Shown: positions 59,338 through 64,000 of the stretch, piece by piece
How positions within the stretch are numbered: position 1 is the stretch's first letter
How the letters are laid out: every line of letters begins with the position of its first letter
Assembly (NCBI GenBank): GCA_037576215.1
Contig: JBANDB010000007.1
Location: 155,001 to 219,000 of the forward strand
Source: Armillaria gallica
Taxonomy: Eukaryota; Basidiomycota; Agaricomycetes; Agaricales; Physalacriaceae
DNA: 64,000 nt
Direction of reading: 5' to 3'
Program-made: the position numbers and the translations under genes
The notes under the pieces: generated by a model
Databases searched by the model: none
Told to the model about the DNA's origin: nothing
What the model saw: only the letters and a program-made list of their open reading frames with translations

Positions 59338-61890
59338 TTAAAGAGTATACCGGAACTACCATGGCCTATGAGCACAGAAGGTCTCTAATAAATATCGAAG
59401 AGAGGCTCACATGTGGATTCTCGAAGTCCGTCATATCAGACTCTCCGTTAATCTTTCCCTGCATTAGCCTCTCCTCTGGGGTCAGTCCGCCTGCGAGCGT
59501 GGCCTCAACCCGGCGTCTATTACGCAGCACCAGAGTGGTTCGCCAGGCTGTAATGATGCTTCAGGTCAGCCACGCTGTTCACCAAAAATAGATAAAACGC
59601 CTACCGATGATAACGAGAAACTCGATTGCGAAGCAGACGCTGCACCCGATGAGCCCAGGCCTGTACGTTGGCTGCGGATTCAAGTCAATAAATAAGGGAA
59701 AAGAAAGAGCTGATACGTACGGCATCCTTCTGCCTAAATATCTGCGATCCACACATGCTTCCGACACAGTAGCTGGAGGAATCATTGTGATAAGTCTACT
59801 GAACATATATTGATACCCACCAGATAAAAGTAAACGACGATGTAACCGTTCGTTTAGTACGCCCAGTAAAGTTGGAAGGGATCAGCGTCCAAGCCAAGAA
59901 CATACTGAGACGAAATGGAGCCTATCAAGTTGCTGTTAATCAATAATGTGCCCATGATTGTAGTCAGAAGTGGCTTTACCGTCATTAAGTACATACCCCA
60001 TTTTGTCCACTACGAAATTTCTGAGACAGTAGAACTGCACATGTAGGAAAGAAATTGCCAACCTTGTTTGACTTGTTTGTTTCAATCAGAGCTATCGCGA
60101 GGACGCCAATAAACCCAGGGATAAGGGCGAAGGCCATGAGATACAGTCTCAGATTGTTCCGCTTCGTCGTTGCCTACAGTTTCGAGACTATTAGTTTCAT
60201 TGCTCGCACCAAAAGTAGAACACCGCATACGAATCCAGCAAGAAGATATATGACTAGGGCTGCCGCACTTTCCGGAATGTGGTATAAAATTGCTTGAAGG
60301 GGAGCTATGCAAGGTAGGAATAGGTCAATGGATTATCAGCTGCCTCGAGGAGAAGATATATACTAAAACCAAAGCCCGTGTCGATGATGCTCCTAAACGC
60401 TGAGAACCCTGTAGTGGGCGCCTATTGAACCATTATTCGATCAACATCATCATGACCCCAATGCAAGGCGATGGCTCACCGCAGTCAAGAACACAGCAAT
60501 TCCCGTAAAGTAAACCTGCAAACACAATGAGCCGAGCTCGATCAAGAGAGCTGATGTATCTACACAGGGATCAGCCAAACACTCCCGAACCTGATACCAC
60601 TTCCACGAGTTAATACCCGTCCTATCGTGTCCGCTCTGGTTTTCCAGGATCCGGGTATTAGCCATCCTCTTTTCTTCCTTTGTCATCCATGGGACCTCAG
60701 ACGGTGATCCGAGGAATTGCAGCGAGACGATGCCGACAAAGATGGTGAGTGAGCCGAGGAACTAAGGATAAGTAGGTGAGTTGGTGTATCTTCACGAATA
60801 AATGCCTACATAAGCCATATATCGCCATGTCTGAATGTCCATGCCGCGATACTCTAGAGTGCCGATTCCGTACAAAATCAGGTTGACGATGATCCCCAAT
60901 CCTGAGTTCGAGCTCTACTCATAAATATCGGTGAGATGTTTACAGAAGTGAAGTGCATAATCACCGGCCCACCAGGAAGACCAAGGAGCGCGACGAGTGT
61001 TCTTTCCGAGTATACCAACTCCCAACCATCAATATGGACCCAGAGTTATTGCAGCACTGAAATATTCCCAGCAATACCCGTAGGGCGACGAGCTGCCCGA
61101 AGTCTTTCGCTGTAAACTTCATTAGCACTCATAATGAGCTAAATGAAAATAACACAAACCAAAGCCGATGCATAACGTCACAATTCCCATACATATCTAT
61201 CGGAAAATATTAGAACACCATAGCCATGTAAGGGGTGAAATGTTGTCTGCCGTGAATATTGATCTATGGGGGAAAGTGAATGGCGCTGGGTCAGCTAGAG
61301 AAGAGCCACACACAAAATCTTCCCCATCCTCCAACGCTGAAGTAGAATATTGGACGGAAATTCAAAGCACAAGTATGCGATAAAAACGACCGTCGTAAGC
61401 CTAGTAGAACAGTGAAGTTACACGAATCACATTTTTGCATCATAGGCAGACGGCACACCGACCATGAGTATTGCTGCCCAATGAGACCAGTATCCTCGCG
61501 CAAACCAAAAACGGACATAGGACCTGAGGCTTTCAGGGCTGGCGTGAACTCGAATAATAGGTTTAACGCACTCAATATCTCCCTGTCTGCTTCCTGAAGA
61601 CCACCTGATAATGGATGAAATAAGACGCAGAGAATGACACGCAACAATTACTGACTACATAACCACAGAAGTGGAAGCAGATAGTAGTCCACCTTGCGTT
61701 TGAGCTTCGTGTACTGTTCTGGAGTGTACTCGGTTGAATCAGTAACAGCAAGCGGTACATCGTCAAGCGTCGTCTCCTCTTTCCTGTACAAATCACAACG
61801 AGTAATAAAGTATTGAACAGTGATTTCGCTAGGTGAAGAATCGACTCACAATTCCAGAAATTCGCTCCTTCTTGAATGTGTTGTGAGCAT
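59338..61890 (-). CDS. MFS permease, Dal5/allantoate-type, array copy III
   Basis: Same family and role as copy I, substrate unknown. ATG at 61,890 opens MLTTHSRRSE; after a GTGAGT intron come STEYTPEQYTKLKRKVDYYL, GLQEADREIL, SVFGLREDTGLIGQQYSW, EFPSNILLQRW, LRVLLGIFQCCNNSG, GSWYTRKEHS and EEKRMANTRILENQSGHD. Then follow TGFSAFRS, FTGRTKRTVTSSFTF, FRQKDA, GESDMTDFENPH and FRYTL, with TAA at 59,338. It is more diverged than I and II are from each other (for example FQCCNNSG for FESCINPG), so it may differ in specificity. No stop or frame break was noticed, but not every splice site was tested. Confidence 0.78.
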
Positions 61891-61938
61891 CGTGAACACA
61901 GTGCTGTAATTGTTAGAATACCGACTACCGTCAACCGG

Positions 61939-61946
61939 CTTATATA
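61939..61946 (-). promoter_or_regulatory. TATA box of MFS copy III
   Basis: TATATAAG on the minus strand in the same TAGGTATATAAG context as copy I, about 50 bases upstream of the start codon. Confidence 0.5.
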
Positions 61947-62370
61947 CCTAAACAATTTTTGAAGTCAGCGTGTATTCCATTCAGTCGTCTCTGTAAGCGT
62001 ACCGCATCCGCATCTTTAATGGATCGTTTCGTTGTTTGTCCTTTGCGGTACAGAATCGTGCATTGCGATCTTATTTTGTCATGCCTCGGGGTTCCCGTGC
62101 CATGTCCACGTTCTGTCGGGCGGTTCAGTTCGATGTTGCTCTTAAGTTAGAGCTCAAGGTCTACCTCCACTTACAACGTGACGCGTCTGTCCAGTGCGCA
62201 TCTCGGATTTTGATTAACAATCGGTCATATCCTCGAAACGATACCATGGTGCCTGGCACACATAAGCAGTGTGAGGGACATAGATAGCTGAAATATCCCA
62301 GAAGTACTTACGCAAAGAGAAGATGGAGGCAAAAATGAAATCTTCCAATGTTCGTTTACAGCTAGGGTCA
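61947..62370. other. Upstream region of MFS copy III
   Basis: Carries the array promoter block (ACCGCATCCGCATC near 62,000; CTCGGGGTTCCCGTGCC near 62,085, matching CTCGGGGTTCTAGTGCC near 50,210). No gene. Confidence 0.5.
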
Positions 62371-63663
62371 CTGTGAAACCCGATCAGGATGATAATCAGC
62401 CCGTTTTAGGTTGATTAGCAGCCTTCATTCTAGAGTTGGATACTATTTGGTTGATTTCACTTCAACCTATATATTGGATGATATCTTGTAGGATTCGTAG
62501 GATAATATCTCATCTTCCTTTGGTTGATGACTTAGGCTGATGCCCGAGAATATTGTAGGATGAATTTTCATCCTTTCAGAGGATGATCATCATCCAAAGA
62601 TTGGTTGAGACAGGTAAATGTGTTTTATAATCATTATATGTATTAATAGTACATGTACACGACCGCAGTGCAGGTGGCCGGCGATGCCGCTCGGTAAGGG
62701 CAAAGTCGAATCGCAAATCTGCAAGCGAATTGAGCCAAGTTCATTCGAGCTCCGAATGGATCACGTGAATATTGATTTGGCGCGAATTCAAAGTCCGCCT
62801 ACTCCTTGATCCTTGGCTCTTCTCCTTCATCATCTACGGTGCTGGTTCACCGGTATCCTTTATTCTCGTCCTGCTCTCTGGGGGTTCTCTCGGCCTGAAT
62901 GCTACTTCTTGGTCTCATGTGATTTCTTGATAGTCTCCTTGCTAGTTTCTGGTGTTCGTAACTTCGTGGGCTTGGGCTATCACCAGCGCACATGGATTCC
63001 TCAATACATTGGCATCGGCAAGCCCGTAGGCATTCCATATTCAAAAACCACGCCTGGCTAACATTGTCGTACAGCATCACATCCTCTCAAGGTCACCTTC
63101 CAAGTGTGCCGCCTCTTTTTGCACTCCTATGTTTTACTGATTCGCTAGTTATAGTGACTTAATTTCCTGTCTCTGGTGTGCCAGCCACCATGCTCCCTGC
63201 GACTGGCTTCTGTCATTCAAATCCCACGTATCAGGTCATCCCGCGGCCTTGTTACGTGAGATGTCGAACGGAACTCGCTGAGCGCTGGGCTCTTAAAGGT
63301 GGTCGGATTACTGTTACCTACATATGGTGTCATGATGTAGTGTAGTTTGCGGCTCAAATGCAATGGTTTTTTTTTGCTATCCCTGTGTGATCTGCTAGAT
63401 GTTGGTTTACATTCATGCAATTATTGGATAGAAAATCAATATAATACTGGTTGTGAACGCAGCCTACAGTTGGCTGAAAATCATCCAAAGACATGGTCCA
63501 GCGGCTCTGGTGGGCGTAGGCTGAAAGTGGCCGTTTTAGGATGAAAAACAGCCTACCGAGCTTAGGTTGATATTCAGCCCACAAGCATCCTAAAGCGGGC
63601 TCATTATCATTCTAAATTAGACTGAAAGTCTTGGTTGATTTTCATCCTAACTCACCTTCACAG
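62371..63663. mobile_element. Non-autonomous TIR transposon with complex subterminal repeats
   Basis: The element starts CTGTGAAAC and ends CTTCACAG. AGGGTCA lies directly outside both ends (62,364-70 and 63,664-70), a 7-base target duplication. Both ends are filled with repeated, inverted motifs of the form AGGATGA, GGTTGATT and TCATCC; for example GGATGATAATCAGCCCG near 62,388 is mirrored near 63,590-63,610. No transposase is encoded in its 1,293 bases. A 7-8 base duplication suggests a hAT- or P-like mobiliser, but the family is not settled. Confidence 0.75.
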
Positions 63664-63829
63664 AGGGTCAGAGCCACCGCAAATAAAGTTACATAAATCA
63701 ACATCCTATATAGAGAGTATACACCTATACAGCCATCAGAAGTGTTACAACCACTGAACGACACACTTATCGATGACAAAAACGTTTCAATCATGACGAA
63801 ATGAAACTGTAACCGCGTGCACGGACAAA

Positions 63830-64000
63830 CCTGAAACACCAAGGATCGGGATGAAAGTTCCCTTCAGGTGTACCAGCTCCCGATAACAAGGATGAATAGG
63901 ACCAATACGGCATTCTTACAGTGCGCAGGGTAATGAGATGCTTGGAGTTCAAGGTCAAGCCTTCGAAATTCGAGAGTCGGAAAAACCGATTGAGCAACAC
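63830..64000 (-). pseudogene. MFS permease fragment, array copy IV (runs off the window)
   Basis: On the minus strand the segment matches the HLIALRALQGF...LVIGSWYT region of the other copies (SKHLITLRTVR, then VIGSWYT in another frame followed by TGA). A frameshift and a stop show it is not functional as seen. Its 5' part lies beyond base 64,000. Confidence 0.6.

Overview
The window looks like nuclear DNA of a basidiomycete fungus, most likely an agaricomycete. The host genes carry many very short GT-AG introns (about 40-60 bases; roughly 19 in a single transporter gene). The transposons are typical fungal ones: a Helitron, a chromodomain Ty3/gypsy element, an RNase H-bearing LINE and a Tc1/mariner-pogo-like element. 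The rest is an NB-ARC/TPR protein, a farnesyl diphosphate synthase and Dal5-type permeases. I cannot name the species.

Bases 1-43,300 form an AT-rich, transposon-packed compartment. In order it holds: a 760-base palindrome and short related repeats; a pol III/tRNA-like unit near 1,630; a 5.4 kb LINE with endonuclease, reverse transcriptase and RNase H; a nest of insertions (one LTR-like repeat copy split by another copy, which itself carries a 641-base solo LTR, and also by a 5.4 kb Helitron); a TA-flanked pogo-like transposon carrying a Ulp1 peptidase gene next to, or fused with, its DDE transposase; a 10.5 kb gypsy chromovirus on the minus strand with 385-base LTRs and a GTAAC target duplication; and a decayed NLR-type NB-ARC/TPR gene. 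One repeat family ties much of this together: TGATGAGCCT...AGGCTCATCA ends, 4-base target duplications, about 1.3-1.7 kb and no coding capacity. At least six copies are present, and four of them sit inside other elements.

Decay in this compartment is mostly point transitions at CpG (CGA to TGA stops, CG to CA losses of catalytic residues) rather than frameshifts. That points to cytosine methylation, or a RIP-like process, acting on repeats.

Bases 43,300-64,000 look like ordinary host sequence with more CpG. They hold an intact-looking four-exon farnesyl diphosphate synthase (ERG20), a possible small membrane protein, and a minus-strand tandem array of major-facilitator permeases of the allantoate/anion-cation symporter (Dal5/Tna1/Seo1) type. 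Two members look intact, one has lost its start codon and probably one splice donor, one has lost its middle, and others are fragments. Duplicated upstream regions with a conserved TATA box show that gene and promoter were copied together. A 1.29 kb non-autonomous TIR element with a 7-base target duplication interrupts the last unit.

The best candidate for something undescribed is the pogo-like transposon (21,100-26,828). It has TA target duplication, about 20-base TIRs and a full H-D-C Ulp1 peptidase, followed by spliced exons that lead into a coiled coil and a DDE_1 transposase.
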